Source: Polytrichum commune
Lineage: Eukaryota; Streptophyta; Polytrichopsida; Polytrichales; Polytrichaceae
Reading direction: 5' to 3'
NCBI GenBank assembly: GCA_950295325.1
Contig: OX485809.1
Span: 24,442,144-24,506,143 of the forward strand
Length of the DNA stretch: 64,000 bases
A model generated the notes under the pieces. It saw nothing but the letters and a program-made list of their open reading frames with translations, did not search any database and was not told where the DNA came from. The position numbers and the translations under genes were made by a program. This document shows positions 22,330-35,098 of the stretch, piece by piece; positions within the stretch are counted from its first letter, which is position 1, and each line of letters starts with the position of its first letter.

Positions 22330-24370
22330 TGTTAAGTTGGAAAATTGGTAAGTGGTGTGGAGGCACCGGACGGGTGTAGAGTTTCGTGCAAAGGGGAGGT
22401 TGGGTGGGTTGGGACTTTCATATAAATTGTGTGGGAGTAGCAGAGTGGACATGTCGAAGTTACATGTTATGGGGGGTGGGTTTATCCATATTCAATGTGA
22501 AGGGTTGAGGTCAAGTCCTTGTGTGTCCACGATGCTAGTTATACATGAAAGCATTGTTCCCCAATTATAAGTTGGAGCGGGGTGGGGGCCCTTCTTGACA
22601 TGTAAATTGGCATTTTGTTACTATTTGGAGGGAGTGGGGTGGTGCACGGTGCTGGCAATATATTTTGTTAGCTCGTGGACGGGGATATTATGCACAAGGT
22701 TTTAATGGGTTAATGCTTGTGGGGTAGGGTTGCCAAGAAATAGCATCTTGTCATACTTAGTAAGATGGTCGTGCAGAGGTTGGAGCCTTGTGTTCACATT
22801 TGTCACTACATTTTTGTGAGACGTTTTTGTTACATGGTGGGGTTGACCATGAGGTGGTGATTCCAACAATAACCAAAAGGGGGTGATGTGATTGAAGACG
22901 GTGTGGGACCTTGTCCGCAATAATACAGTGGAAGGGTGAAGTAGAAGAGGCTCTAGGACAAGCTCCCTCGATGTGGTTTTATTACAATTAGGTTTGCAAA
23001 AGTTGTGGGAGGGAGAGCTTGATGAAAGCTTTGTACGACATGTGTGTTCCCGCATGGCAAGGTGGGCACCCAATCGGGAGAAGCCTCATGGTATTCCAAC
23101 TTGAAGTTTAGTGATCGTGTTGGAGGAGGGGCCTTCAACACGATCACGTGATTGGATAAGCCAATGATTTATTTGAGGAGGGGGGGGTAAATGAAGGAGT
23201 GCGTGGAGCCATTTGGAGTTGGACTAAAGGTGGTGATATGGTTTATACCCATCACTAATGTTTGAGGGGTCCTATATCGCCCTTGATCCATGATGGTAGT
23301 TCCCATGTTGTCAGGATGTTGATGGAGCAATTAGCATCGTTCACAATTCCAACTATGGAGTTGTGGTAGGTTGGGGTAGTTTTGTGCAAGATAGAGGAGG
23401 AGTGAGGATATGACTCTCTTTGGCTAAGAAACTCTTGGTCTCTCACCATTAGTTTAGTTTATGAGGCACGTATAATACACTTATTAAGGAAATATGAGGT
23501 TGCCTGTTTGATTTTGAGATTTGATTGGTGATGATGTTGTGTTGACCATGAGAGTCATAGACGCGGGGGGTTTTTGTGGTATTAAGGTATGGAGGGACAT
23601 GGGTTCAGATTCGTTCTATCTTGCATTTATTAAGGATGAGATATGTTAAGTATTGGATGGATGTGTGGTGTCTTTTCCCATCAATGTAGAGATGGATGTT
23701 ATGGGTAGTTTGCGGTTAGTAAGGGAGTGTATTGTGGGTGTGTGGATGGCTCCTCAGACCCCGGTGGTAAGTATAATTAGTGGTTTTACATGACATCTTA
23801 GTTTAAGGAGTTTGTCCAATATCGGGGTGTATTTTTGTAGTGTATGTGTGATGGACTCCTTTGGTAGTTTGCCACGGCAAAAGGAAAATTCAATGAGTTG
23901 TATTTGTAGACTGGGTGTTGGGAGGAAAGGGAAGAGGGGGAGGGGGGGGGGGGGGTTGCATCCATGGAGGTTCCAAGAACACGTATTATATCACATCTCA
24001 ATCTAGTGAGACATGTAGGGAGTAACATTCACATGGGAGGAGCCAAGAGGGGAGAGTAATGTCACATGTTTGATTGTTCAGTGTAATTGCATTAATGAGT
24101 GTATAACATCTGGTGATGTGGCCATAGTGGAAGATGCTAGAAATATCGTGCATGGCTTTGTTGTGCCCAAAGATATGTAGACTGTGGATGTACCTATTTT
24201 GCATTTGGATAGGAGTGGGACCATGTATAAATTTCTATGAGGGGGCAAAGAATGTAGTGGATGTTTGGGTGGGTGTGTCGCCGAAATCCGTGTTTGCGTA
24301 GGTTGCCCATGTACTGTGCATAGTGGAACTTAAGGACTTGGCTCATTTGTGCATTTGTTATCTAGGGTGC
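22330..24370 (+). pseudogene. C-depleted, decayed coding-like tract, unrecognised
   Basis: The + strand is strikingly rich in G and T and poor in C compared with both flanks. Several + frames read as protein-like blocks broken by scattered stops, for example LDVVLLQLGLQKLWEGELDE about 22970, MGSDSFYLAFIKDE about 23600, VVSFPINVEMDVMGSLRLVR about 23670-23730, and GDVAIVEDARNIVHGFVVPK about 24110-24170. I recognise no family. An old protein-coding element that lost C on one strand is the simplest reading. Chance open frames in a low-C sequence are the alternative. A G-run sits at 23940-23956. Confidence 0.35.
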
Positions 24371-24594
24371 CGTCCAAAGATCATTGGAGTGCGCTTGGCT
24401 AATAGTGCATTACCCAACATTTTTTTTAAACTATAAATTTCTCGTATACATGGTTTTTTTTTCATGGTCACCCACGCATAGAGTCCAATCCCCAAGCATT
24501 TACACATGGTCTCAATGGATTTTTTCTAAACCCAAGGCCTTAACACAATTCCCATGGGAACTTCAAGGTTAAGCCGCCGAAGGTTGGATTAGGT

Positions 24595-24905
24595 GACCTT
24601 CCCAACACTTGGTTTTTGGTGCACCCTACCACCTATGGTCCACCCAATCATTCATAGTGAGGGTATCCAGGTGAACTAGATATTTTCAAACAAACATGTG
24701 GGAACTTAGGGGCTTGCCCTTGGGGAGACATGTACCAACCAACTAATTGGCGCTTGTTCAAGATGTTCATCTTTGAAAAGAGGCATGCTCACCGTGCTCG
24801 TAACGTCCATTTCATGATTGCATGTAGATTTAGACCAATTTGAAAACGAAGCAACACCATAATTCACACTGGTGACAACATTGTAGTCGTCTTTCTATCT
24901 CCTAG
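24595..24905 (+). repeat. dispersed repeat family S, copy 1
   Basis: This is collinear with 54130-54480 (+) and partly with 33690-33905 (+). Shared landmarks are CACCTATGGTCCACCCAATC, GCTTGTTCAAG-GTTCA and TTAGACCAA, followed by a CACCATAATTC-type block. Length is about 300 bp. It has no coding capacity and no terminal inverted repeat, and the copies end in T/C-rich DNA, so a SINE-like retroelement is possible. No clear A/B box was found. Confidence 0.6.
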
Positions 24906-25892
24906 GTACGTGAGAGGATACCATGTTCCGGCCTTGTTGAATCTCCCTTCCAAAGTCTACCATTTAGTAGCACAACAAAACTCACACTTGAGACTTGGAG
25001 GAAAAAATTAAAGAAAAAGAAAAAGAAAAAGAAAAACTAAAACTAAAAAGAAAAACTAAAACTAAAACTAAAAAGAAAAAGAAAAACTTTGTGAAGTGGT
25101 GGATCATGTTTTATATTGTAGTGATAGTATGCCACTTAAGGTTCAGGAATCCCATATCATGGTGTCTTTCCGGTTAGGGTTTCATCTGGCACCATGCACC
25201 CATCCTTTTAGTTTTGGGTGCGTGTTGGAGGCATGGAGAGTTTAATACTAAAGTTTTTAGAATTTTGAAGGGAATAGTAATGCAAAGTTTTATTCACATT
25301 TGAACTTGATGGCGGGACACCGGTGTCCCATAATACACTGGTTAAACCCTAAAGCCCGCGTCAATGTAAAAAATGGTCAGTTGAAGGCGATCAAAGCGGC
25401 GATGAGATTCTCTCGACGTCTTGTACACATTCTGATGTTTGAAGTCGGTTTATGTTTTCGAACACTTACAATCACAAAACCAATCACCAAGGAGGTTCCA
25501 ATTTATTCGGGACACTGGTGTCCCACCATAAGGTTCATCTGTTGAACACCTATGTAGGTAATCACTCAAGGTGGTCATGCATATTCACATTCATGTCAAA
25601 AGATGCAAAGTTTATATTATTTCACTTACATCGCCTTCCACTTAAAAGCATCATAAAGATCACCCAAAGTCTAGTTGTTGCCCAACATTTTAGAAAATGT
25701 GTTTTCACAAGCAACCTTTATAATAGTAAAAACACAAATTATGCCTTACCACGTCATACCAAAAAAAGTGACACCAAATCCTCCAAGTTAGTCATTTTGG
25801 TACCAACATCCTTCTTTCAAGGAGTTTGTTGTCAAATTGTGTATCTTGCCACAACATGCACCTAACTCACATAGAAGGATAAAACACTAGAC
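24906..25892. other. gene-less stretch with A-rich simple repeat
   Basis: About 25008-25088 is an AAAGAA/AAACTA simple repeat. GACACCGGTGTC (25316) and GACACTGGTGTC (25511) are short palindromes about 195 bp apart. Nothing else is recognised. Confidence 0.5.
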
Positions 25893-26104
25893 TAATCATC
25901 CCAATGAGTGTGTGTTATAATTTGGAGTTACGCAAAGTAATATCGTCTTACTTAGGAGCTAGAGTTTTACTAATAAATGTTGAATAGGTTGTCTAGACAT
26001 TATAGAACATAGATGACTTTGCTTGGTAAAATGTTATATCCTCGCAAATAGTTATAACAATGTGTAACTCCCAATAGTAACACATGCACTAATTGGGATA
26101 CTCG
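25893..26104. mobile_element. short TIR MITE, copy 1
   Basis: The ends are inverted repeats of about 45 bp: left ATCATCCCAATGAGTGTGTG with GGAGTTAC further in; right complement GTATCCCAATTAGTGCATGT with GGAGTTAC further in. About 210 bp, no coding frame. Related ends occur at 26156-26578 and 29650-29673. Confidence 0.6.
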
Positions 26105-26155
26105 ATGTAATTACTACATATAGCTCTCTCAAGGTTCAACCAATTGAACTATCCA

Positions 26156-26578
26156 ACTGCATTGATTATCCCAATTAGTGCATGTGGTACTAATTCTTGA
26201 AAAAAACATTATTTTTGCCAAGCCTCAAAATTAGTGAGGGTTGAAAATTTTACTGAGTGATACTAAATTCATGAATGTATGCTTGTTTACCATAATTTTA
26301 AGAAAATTAGTGTATGTTCTAAGGTGCTTGTAGGGGACAAACATAATTATATGCAAACACATGCTTGTCAGTGAAAAGCGACCGGTTAAATAATGCCAGT
26401 AGTTTCAGTAAATAATGTTGTTATGAGTAGTATATTCAATGAACAATGTAGAGATGAGCACTGATTCCTAGATCTTTTGATAGCACTATTTTATAACGTA
26501 AATAAACCTAGTACCACCTTCCCTAATTATCCACACTCACTATTAGCCCTCCCTCACTAATCGGGATAATAATTGTAG
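26156..26578. mobile_element. short TIR MITE, copy 2
   Basis: The left end TTATCCCAATTAGTG with GGTACTA further in is mirrored at the right end (complement TTATCCCGATTAGTG, GGTACTA). The interior includes the block shared in inverted orientation with 7370-7545. Boundaries are approximate. Confidence 0.5.
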
Positions 26579-28200
26579 CGGAATTTCTTGGGGAGGTTAA
26601 ACTCACTCTAAAATATGTAAACTATATAATATACACATGCATCCAAGTGGCCATTTTGTAAGAACTTTTGTTAAATGAATGCCTTAATTAGCTCTTATAA
26701 CACAGGTTAAGCATGCAAGTGTGATGGGACACTATGTTGTTTCTCAAACCACCCAATTTAGATATGGAATTGAGTGAGGAGAAAAAAAAAACATACATAT
26801 GCTCAAAACAATATCTAGACCGTAAGAGAAAGGGGTAAGCATGCGATTGTCAATACGAACATGATTGTTGTTCCTTTCAAACTTTCTCGAACTACTTACA
26901 TAATGTTGCTTTAAATAATAACATGTATATGTTACTAGGCCCAATCTCAACTACCATCGTGTTTTGGATATAATGTACGGCGAGGACGGGTTTACACTAT
27001 TGATCGATGACAATGACCGCCATCTTCTTAATATCTCTCATTGGTTGAAAAGTGGGTAGTAGTCCCACTTCGTTCTGCACAAGGTCACAAAAGATAAGAG
27101 TGGCCGTGGGTGCGCATATTTTAAAAAGGAATGAGAAAGCGACATGGAATCCTACATGTCCAATGGATAATGTTTAATGAATGCGACAAAACCCAAACAT
27201 GTTGTCTTAGTGAAAAACAAGTTTATTCATGTCGTAAGAAAAGTAGAGTAATAATGAACTATTTATATATGACATAATAGTAGGATGTCTTTTTTTTTAA
27301 CATACATTCTTATTAATTATTCGTATTAGAAACACTTCGCCCTAGTCTAAGTCTAGTTTACACAACTTGTGATCAAACTTTCTAAAAAGTGATGTGGATT
27401 TTTCTTGGTCATGGTCTTTGTATCACCAACCATGACCACGAGAAATCTTAAGTCATTTTTAAGTCGTTTGTAATGTCCACATTTTGAGTTGACGTGTTTG
27501 ACAACCTAAAAATTTCATAACAAATGGATTTCCTATTTTAATTTTCTACAATGCGATATGTACACAATCAACATCCTCATGTGCTACATAAACGTTTTAC
27601 TAACAAATTTTGTGTCTTAGTATTGTTTTTTTTCCCTCTCACACAAACCACCACTTTCTTCAAAACAACTTACATCTGTTAATATTCATCAAGGATTGAC
27701 ATATTTCGAAACATCTTAAGCTTATACATGATACACACAAGTAGAAAAACTTGACCCAAAGTTAGATAGAGAGATGACACCAACCACACATTGGCATGGA
27801 TGAGAGACGCTTCACCTTTGGCTATAGACTTAGGCTCATTTGTAAACCCAAGGTGAGTTTATTGACCCAAAGCTATACAATACAATTATGAATAAATTAT
27901 GAAATATTATAATTAAATAAATTACACACAATTTAATGAGTTACATAAGAGCAAATATCACGTGGGTAGATAAACTATTGTGCTATGTCTAAGTCCTTAT
28001 TATAAAACCTTTTAGCCTTCATTTTTAAGGAAATGGACAATATGTGTTGTCGTGTTGTGTAAAGAAGGATTGACCCTTTAAGAGTTGAACCCTATATCCA
28101 CCTCCCCTCCCTCCCTCACTTGTTCACATCGAGGAGTCTCATTTGCAACACCTTGAATTGACAACATTGAAAATGATCAATATTGTGACCATATTTCCTA

Positions 28201-28231
<31 letters not shown>

Positions 28232-29676
28232 TTACGGTTGGTGTGAACGAGAGACACTTAATCCTCGATTAGAGCCACAAACTTGAATGTAAACTTGAGG
28301 CATGTTTACAAAGCACGGTTGAAAGACAATGCATACTGGGTTGATTCGTCCTTTATGGGTTAAATTTTGTCCAATGATTTTGGGGTGGTTTACCCCAAGA
28401 CCATAGCAAAGGACTGCTTGGATTCTTAAAGTTGTGAGCCTAGCCAAGAGACAAGTTGTGGTCCAAGTTGGAGTTAAACATTTACGCTCAACCAAGGTCC
28501 ATCATATTCTTTGCGATTGAGAAGCATACTTGACATATGCTACATGATCAAAGTAGATAACATTTTTTCCCGCCTGTAGAAGCGTTTCTCTTGACCACAT
28601 CTTTGAGGTAAGCTTCACAATATTCCAGGTGCCCATGTCGCCTTGAATTTCATAACCTTAGATTCAGATCGTGCGATCCATATTATAGTGTCTACATACA
28701 AAGAGATTAAAACCAAACTATATTAAGTTTAGACCAAGACTATGCAAGGTTTGCATGACCACTACAAATCATGTGAAGAATGTATTATACTCACCTTTAG
28801 GTTGTGTTGCACAACCCTTCATGGCCAAAGTACCACCACTTTCCTTTGTCTTGGGCCCCTATTTCATGTTGTCACATCATCCAACAAAGTGGGTACTATC
28901 GAATTTTGTTGTCAATTTTCATGACTTTGGTGTGAACCACCGTTAGAGCAAGGACACTCGTCATGTATACGATACCTTAGTAATATCAACATCTTTGACT
29001 TTTGGACCAATTTATGAAATTCACGTTTTTTGCACAAAGTACAATGGTCATATCCATTTCATTTACCTTTTACTTTTTTAGTATTTATTTCATAATAGAA
29101 TGTTTTTTAATATGATTTGGTGGAGATCAAAGACAATAATCCTTTTGCCCATTCTATGGATGTAGTCTAAAACTCACACTTTAGAACCTCGCTTTGCTTA
29201 CCATTACAACTCTAAAGAAGGTGTTTACTCTATATTGTATTATACATCTTGATTCCAAGATATCCACATGGATTAACTCGATTAAGACTTGCATTTTCAT
29301 GATTTATTATGCATTTTGAAAGGATTGAAATGGTGAGGACAATTTTGATGCAATCGCCATTCAAAAGTTCCAAAATGGTTAGTCGTTGACAACGATATGT
29401 TGAGGATAAGACATGGGATCGACTTGGAACATTAGTTCATATCAACGAGTACAACATGTTGAGATGACACAAGTCCAAACTACAAGGATTGTCTCAATTA
29501 GAGCATGTTATCATTAAGAGTACACAATGTTAAAACTATTTAATGAGAAAAGTCATTTATGTTCTATAATGTCCAAACAACCTACTGAACTTTCCTTAGT
29601 AAAAACTGAACTATTGAGTAAGACGTTATTGCACTGCATAAGTCCGAATAGTAACACGCATTAATTGGGATAATCA
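26579..29676. other. gene-less stretch
   Basis: It holds a GT/GA microsatellite at 28206-28231 and scattered MITE-like ends. Open frames near 28232-28495 (-) and 28742-28946 (+) have no recognisable domain. Confidence 0.4.
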
Positions 29677-31611
29677 AGGCCGCTTTACACTACGGTGCAG
29701 AAGTCCTCTGGTCAAGAATTCTAGGGGAATTCTGAAATTTGATTGGCCGAGAGTGACACTCTTGTCCGGTGGTGGTTTGCACTACGGCCGAGAGTCCTTT
29801 GGTGGAGAACTTTGTACATGGATGAAAAAATGACATGGTTGGCAACGTGGCCACACTTTTTCCAAGGGGAGTTCTCTGGAGGTCAAGTTTCTTGGGCAAC
29901 CTCAAAGCCTCGGACAAGAACTTGGCCTCTGGAGAACTCCAACTTCAATAAAATATTTTTTCCTTAGAGAAATCTCTCGGGGGGTGCACTCCATTGTCAA
30001 TTTGAACACCATGTGTGATAAAACAAATCTACTTTTTACATATAGCATCACCAAAATGGGTCAAAATGTTATCGGTTTGTTTTTTCATGAGTAGATATAC
30101 ACGGTGTCTACTACATAGTAAAGGGTGGTAACCGAATTTGATGATTTTTTAAAAATAAAATAAAATAAAACATACCGTTTCTAACTAGAATGACACAAAA
30201 TTGAATTGAAAAAATTACTACAAAAATTAAGATGCTTAATTTTTAAAATATATATTTTTTAATCAATGGTTATGCATATGTAGAAAAAATATCATAAATT
30301 TTAAAATTACATATGGCATATAATATAGGGTAGCAAATTTTTATCGCACTTGGTTATGAAACGTAAGGGGGTGTGATGGCCTGAGAGAAATCTTTGCATT
30401 ATTTTTCTCCCTCTTTAGTATGACATTTTTGGGAAATGCAAAAAAATCGTATTATCGAGTTGTTGTCTTCCTGTTAATATGAAAAATGACGTAAAGTTGT
30501 CATATTATTGAGGGAATATGAAAACATAAGTAATATGAGCTTAAAAATATATACAATGAGTTTAAGCAATATAGATGGTATGAAATAATAACTTTTGACT
30601 CCAAACAATTACAAATACTCTCAAGAACTCTTAAAGTAAGAGTCCAAAGATCTTTGGTGTTGCCTACCCAAGTTAGCAACTGTCATCTTATTTAAATTCC
30701 CATCTATCTTTTGGAAACTAATAATTTCAATAACACCAAAACATTAAGAGTTCTCTAATAAGAAACTAGACAACAATGATGCATGACGTTTAGCATCAAG
30801 ATACTGGTGATACTATATCACCCGTGTACAAGGCAACATACTAGGCATGAGGCCACTCTCACCCTAACCATGTCCATTCTACACTAGTAACCCTAATTAC
30901 CATTAAGTTCCCAACAATAAGTGAAGTTCCCAAGTGGTTCCCAAGTGAAAATGGATGTATTTTAGATGTACATTGTATAGATGAAAGGAATTCTAGCATT
31001 AACTACCTCTTTAACATGACAAAAGGTAGATTCTATATGTTACATTATCGAGTGTTGTAGTCGAATAAAAGAGGGAGTTTTGAACTAAAAAGTTTGGTCT
31101 CATAAAAATGTGTTGTAATATTGAGGGTGTCGTATAAACGAGTGTCGTATTAACAAGGTTGGACTATACCAACATGTAATTTCCTTAAATATCAATAAGA
31201 AGATAATGTTACCTACTTATTTACCTTAATTTGGATGTATTATAGAGGTGGAACATTTTCAAATAGATTATTGTCATGAAAGAAGTTCTAAAACATCGCC
31301 ATATACATTTTTTTTTATCAATATAATTTTTTAAAATATCAATACAATGGTCATTTAGGGGGTAAGGTTTCTACTATGGCCGGCTTTGAACGTTTTGTGA
31401 AGTAGTCCGGTGGACTTCTCCTCTTGGTGAAGTTCTCCAATACACTTCTCCTCTAGGTGGTTATACTATGGCTGGTCAAGACTTCTTAAGGCATTATTTT
31501 ATTGTCTTTTCATCTTCTCTAGGATACCATCCCTCGTCTCAAACAACCATGTCCTGGGCAAAAATTCTTGACCGACCGGTGCACTTCTCCACCCTAGTGT
31601 AAAGCGGCCCT
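29677..31611. mobile_element. Harbinger-like TIR element with a nested Tigger copy
   Basis: The left end AGGCCGCTTTACACTACGG and the right-end complement GGGCCGCTTTACACTAGGG are inverted repeats. Similarity extends inward through GCAGAAGT and GGTCAAGAATT. They are flanked by TCA on both sides (29674-29676 and 31612-31614). A second internal end-like motif (TTTGCACTACGGCCGAGAG) near 29772 suggests two related insertions at the left side. No transposase is visible; the interior includes Tigger copy 3. Confidence 0.6.
30402..31166 (-). mobile_element. pogo/Tigger-like deletion derivative, copy 3, 765 bp
   Basis: It has the same structure as copy 2: inverted relative to copy 1, both ends kept, core deleted, C-terminal coding remnant around 30600-30720. 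It differs from copy 2 mainly by point changes and a small extra block about 30795-30835. It is flanked by TA. Confidence 0.8.
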
Positions 31612-31731
31612 CAGTGTAGTAAACAGGTCATTATCTTATAACCTTGAGATTGGATGATTTTTCTCGATGAGATTGATCATCCCATTTCAAGATGCCATAC
31701 TTTAAAATAAGTCATCCATCCTTCTCCCGCC

Positions 31732-31866
31732 ATGGCCATGGCTATGGCTATGGCGTCTGTGCTCGGAAGGTTTCCTGGCTCGCGGCTATGGCGCTCCGAT
31801 GTAAGGTGTAACTTGAGGGTAAGCTCGCAGGGAGGGACGCAAATGAAGGTTAGGGAGGATTTCTGA
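31732..31866 (+). CDS. 44-aa upstream ORF with transit-peptide-like start
   Basis: The frame starts MAMAMAMASVLGRFPGSRLW and is rich in Ala, Ser and Arg with no acidic residues until its end. That composition is typical of organelle targeting sequences. It stops 104 bases before the ATG of the following gene. It may be an upstream ORF in that gene's leader or a first exon; a GTAAGG sits at about 31800 within it. Function is unknown. Confidence 0.35.
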   Translation: MAMAMAMASVLGRFPGSRLWRSDVRCNLRVSSQGGTQMKVREDF

Positions 31867-31969
31867 ATTTCAGGCGCACGAGAAATGTTTTCAGCTTCGA
31901 AAACGGAGCTCTCTGTGGTTCCAGAGAGTGCTTGCGAGCTTCAACCCGTGAATTTTCAGATTGTGAAAA

Positions 31970-34900
31970 ATGGCTAGGGAGGGCGCCATGGAGGAGGAGG
32001 ATACATATGTGATGCAATCCAGGCTTGACACCGTTAATTACAAGGTATGATCTGATTGTACATTGGTGACCAACATGTTAGACCTTAGTTTTAATCATGC
32101 CATGATTCATGTTGAATATTGAACTCTTATGGAACTCTTCTTGAATGTTCTGTTAAATATTGATCTCTTATGGTGAACTCTTATATTGAACGTTGAACAT
32201 TCGATAGGACATTCAACAGGACATTCAATAGTACGTAGAGGGTTTTATAAGAACTCTTATCGCGAATTGGAGTAGGATGTAGATACAGATATTAATGTTC
32301 TTAGTGAAATTTAATTATCTGGACTTGGAAGGGAAGGTGTTGAGAGACTTTTCGATTTGCCCCGCGCACGGGTGGATGCTGATGTCTCACTTCGAAGGTG
32401 CTGGAGTAGGCTAGACATGTATGAGATCTTCGTGGTAATAAACTGCACATTCGCATGGCTGTGTTCATAGTTCTCACTTGTAAGGCCTGGTTTTAAGATC
32501 TTCTCTGCAGTTGCCTGCTTGTACATGCTCGGAAGCTAACATAAGCGGGCCTTAAAATGGACACTTTTAGCTCTGCACCTACTTCTCGTAGGATTTGAAA
32601 CATCCGATTAGTGCGACATTCAAACGAGATCCAAATCGTGGCCGTAGCCCTTTTCCTCATAATTTAGGAGCTCACATGAATATCTTAATTCATTATCAAA
32701 GTGAAGATTCTTGAGCTCATTAATGACGGTGATATAGGTCCCTATTGAGCCAAGAACATTGAGCCTAGAATGGTTATCAAATTTGAGCACATTGTCCAAT
32801 GTGTATTAAACACATGATGCCTTTCGGGTGTCCGTTTTTAAATCCACACCTAACCACACATCACTAAAATACAGGTTATGTGATTAAGATGAGTAACCGC
32901 ATAAGGCCCACTAACACAACTCGTGTAATTTTTAGTTCTTATTGAACCTGTTCGTGATTTCCCCTTCCGTGCTTATCCTTCAATGCTCAGTAGTGTTCCT
33001 GATAGCAGGAGCCTTTATTGAGGAATTTATAGACTTTGGTGTAAATCCACACTCGGAGCCGTTTTATTTGGATTTTCTTTCATTTATGCTGATGTGTTCG
33101 GATCTGGCAGAAGGAGAGGGAATGTAAATTTAAATCTGTAACCAACTGCCGTCCTCTCCATCTCACAATGCCTGTTAATTGTTGTGAGCAGAATATAAGG
33201 GGTGTCTTCTTCTCCCATGGTTCCTCGGGAAAACTTGAGATCACCGAAACTTGTCTGCCCATGCATACATGTATGCTCTTTCTTATGTCGTAGGTATGGT
33301 TATTGAAAGGTGGATTCTTCATTGTAAGTTATTTGGCCCGAATGGCGAGCGGCAACATGTTGGTGGAAGATTACACTCTGGAATTCATCCTAGAGGATTA
33401 CAATCGGCATGTAAGTCTCTTTTTGCAAGACCGCTGGTCGCATATACAGTCTCTGTCTGGCTTCTACATATGGTCAACATATTGAAATGCTGAGAGAACA
33501 TCATCTGTGTCTTCTGTGTGACAGATCACGGAGATGGAAGGACAGATCAAGAAGCAGGAGAGAGAGGTCTTGTCTCTGCAAAAGCTTCTAGAAGAAAGTG
33601 ACAGGTCTGCATCTCTGCACCGGATCACTGGTCTATCATCCTTCAATCAATCCCGGTCTTGTTTGAGCTTGCCGTGTAGGATCCTAGGGGCTTGTTCTTG
33701 GGGGAGATAGGTGCAAGGAGATAAGTGCAGGTCGGCTTGTCCGTGCTTGTTCAAGGTGTTCACCTTTAAAGGAGGCAATAGTCTTCAGGACCCTTTAATT
33801 CTCGTGATGCCCATTCCAGGATTACATATAGGCTTAGACCAACTCGAATATTAGGCAACATCATAATTCACTATGGTGGCAATATTAGAGCCATCCTCTT
33901 TCTTTTTGATAAGGTCAAGTGATTTTGTCGACATGTGTATTTTTTTTCCTATTGCATACCCTGTCATGGCTGGACCACTATGTCCGGTAATGAATACATG
34001 TCACCTTGTCATTGCTCTCACCACCTACTTCAGTTCACCCACAGCTTGTAGGCTGGGTGCCTACTACAGCCTGTGGCAGGGCTCCTTGCATCCATTACAT
34101 AGTACCTAGTTCATAGGGCTTACTTGTAGCTTGTTGTGTACAGATATCTGGAATTGAAGTCTGAGCTGGAGAGAGCCTCTGGAGTGGAGATACTCGATGA
34201 AGGTGATGGATACCTAGAGCTCCGGTTAACGACGCACGTGCCAGCAGTGAGAGCAGTGAGGGCCGATTTTGAAGAAATTTACGAACATAAGCTTACCGTT
34301 AAATTGAATGCTATCACGATGGCCATTGAAACTGCACAGGTTCTCTCAACCTGAAAATTACTCTTTCATTATAAGCATGGTGTGATGTCTTTGTGAAGCA
34401 TGTATTTCAAGAGCAAGATAATAAGGTCGATTGGCCATGGTACTCCAATCCAAAGTACATAATGAACAGCAAAGGTCAGATGGCTTCTTGTAACCGTTGC
34501 AAGACAATAAGGTTAGAGGTTCATGTGCTCCTTTCGTTCTTTTGGCAAGTCTCCACATTTTTGGAAGGATGTATTCTAACTAGTGAACAATTTGGCATTG
34601 CAGCTTACACCCGAGGATGTGCCCTTCGATGATCTTGTATCTGAGGTGGCAAAAATGAGGTACTGCTACCTGCTTTTATAACCAAACTAACTGCACCATC
34701 TCTCTTAAGTGCCTTGTTTAACATTTGGATGTTGGGCCATGTTCTGGCTTCCTGCCTGCATGTGTCAAGAATAAAATCAGCTCGAATGTCCTTGAAGGTA
34801 GATGAGACTGATGTTCCTATGATCGTTATTGTAACAACATCTGATAAACATCTGATTAGCATCGTAATTTTGCATCTGTTGTACTGGGCTCTTCTTAATG

Positions 34901-35098
34901 CTTGGCACTGTTTGTTTCTGTACCTATGCCACGCTTTGGTACATATTAACGAAGTTGATCTATGTGGCCTGCAGCGTATTTCGAGATTCTTCTCTAGTGA
35001 TTTATGGAGGTCAAGAATGGTGCAAACAGCTGCCCAATCTGATAGCCAGACTGCGTGATAGGATTTTGAAGAAACATCTGTCCGTGGCTAAGGATTAG
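31970..35098 (+). CDS. six-exon gene for a 215-aa coiled-coil protein (possibly RWD/kinetochore-like)
   Basis: Proposed exons are 31970-32044, 33294-33410, 33525-33604, 34144-34339, 34604-34659 and 34975-35098. All introns are GT-AG and all phases join without a shift (648 nt including TAG). The protein starts MAREGAMEEEDTY. Residues about 57-101 (DYNRHITEMEGQIKKQER onward) form a strong coiled coil. The C-terminal part has alternating strands (VEILDEGDGYLELRLTT), a KLTVKLNAITM strand and a terminal helix (WCKQLPNLIARLRDRILKK). A coiled coil capped by a small alpha/beta domain is the plan of several kinetochore proteins with RWD domains (SPC24/SPC25/KNL1 type). I do not recognise the exact family, so that is only a suggestion. 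The exon structure is well supported. A phase-compatible exon follows the stop. Confidence 0.6.
32045..33293. other. intron 1 of the coiled-coil protein gene
   Basis: This is a 1.25-kb intron. No mobile element boundary was identified. A frame near 32942-33127 reads hydrophobically but has no supported splice sites. Confidence 0.5.
33690..33905 (+). repeat. dispersed repeat family S, copy 2 (inside an intron)
   Basis: It matches the distal two thirds of the copies at 24595-24905 and 54130-54480 (shared GTTCAAGGTGTTCACC, ATTACATATAGGCTTAGACC and a CATAATTC block). It lies in the third intron of the coiled-coil gene, in the same orientation as the gene. Confidence 0.6.

Noticed and set aside
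24995..25177. Lys/Glu/Thr-rich open frame
   Set aside because: Produced by the A-rich simple repeat at 25008-25088.
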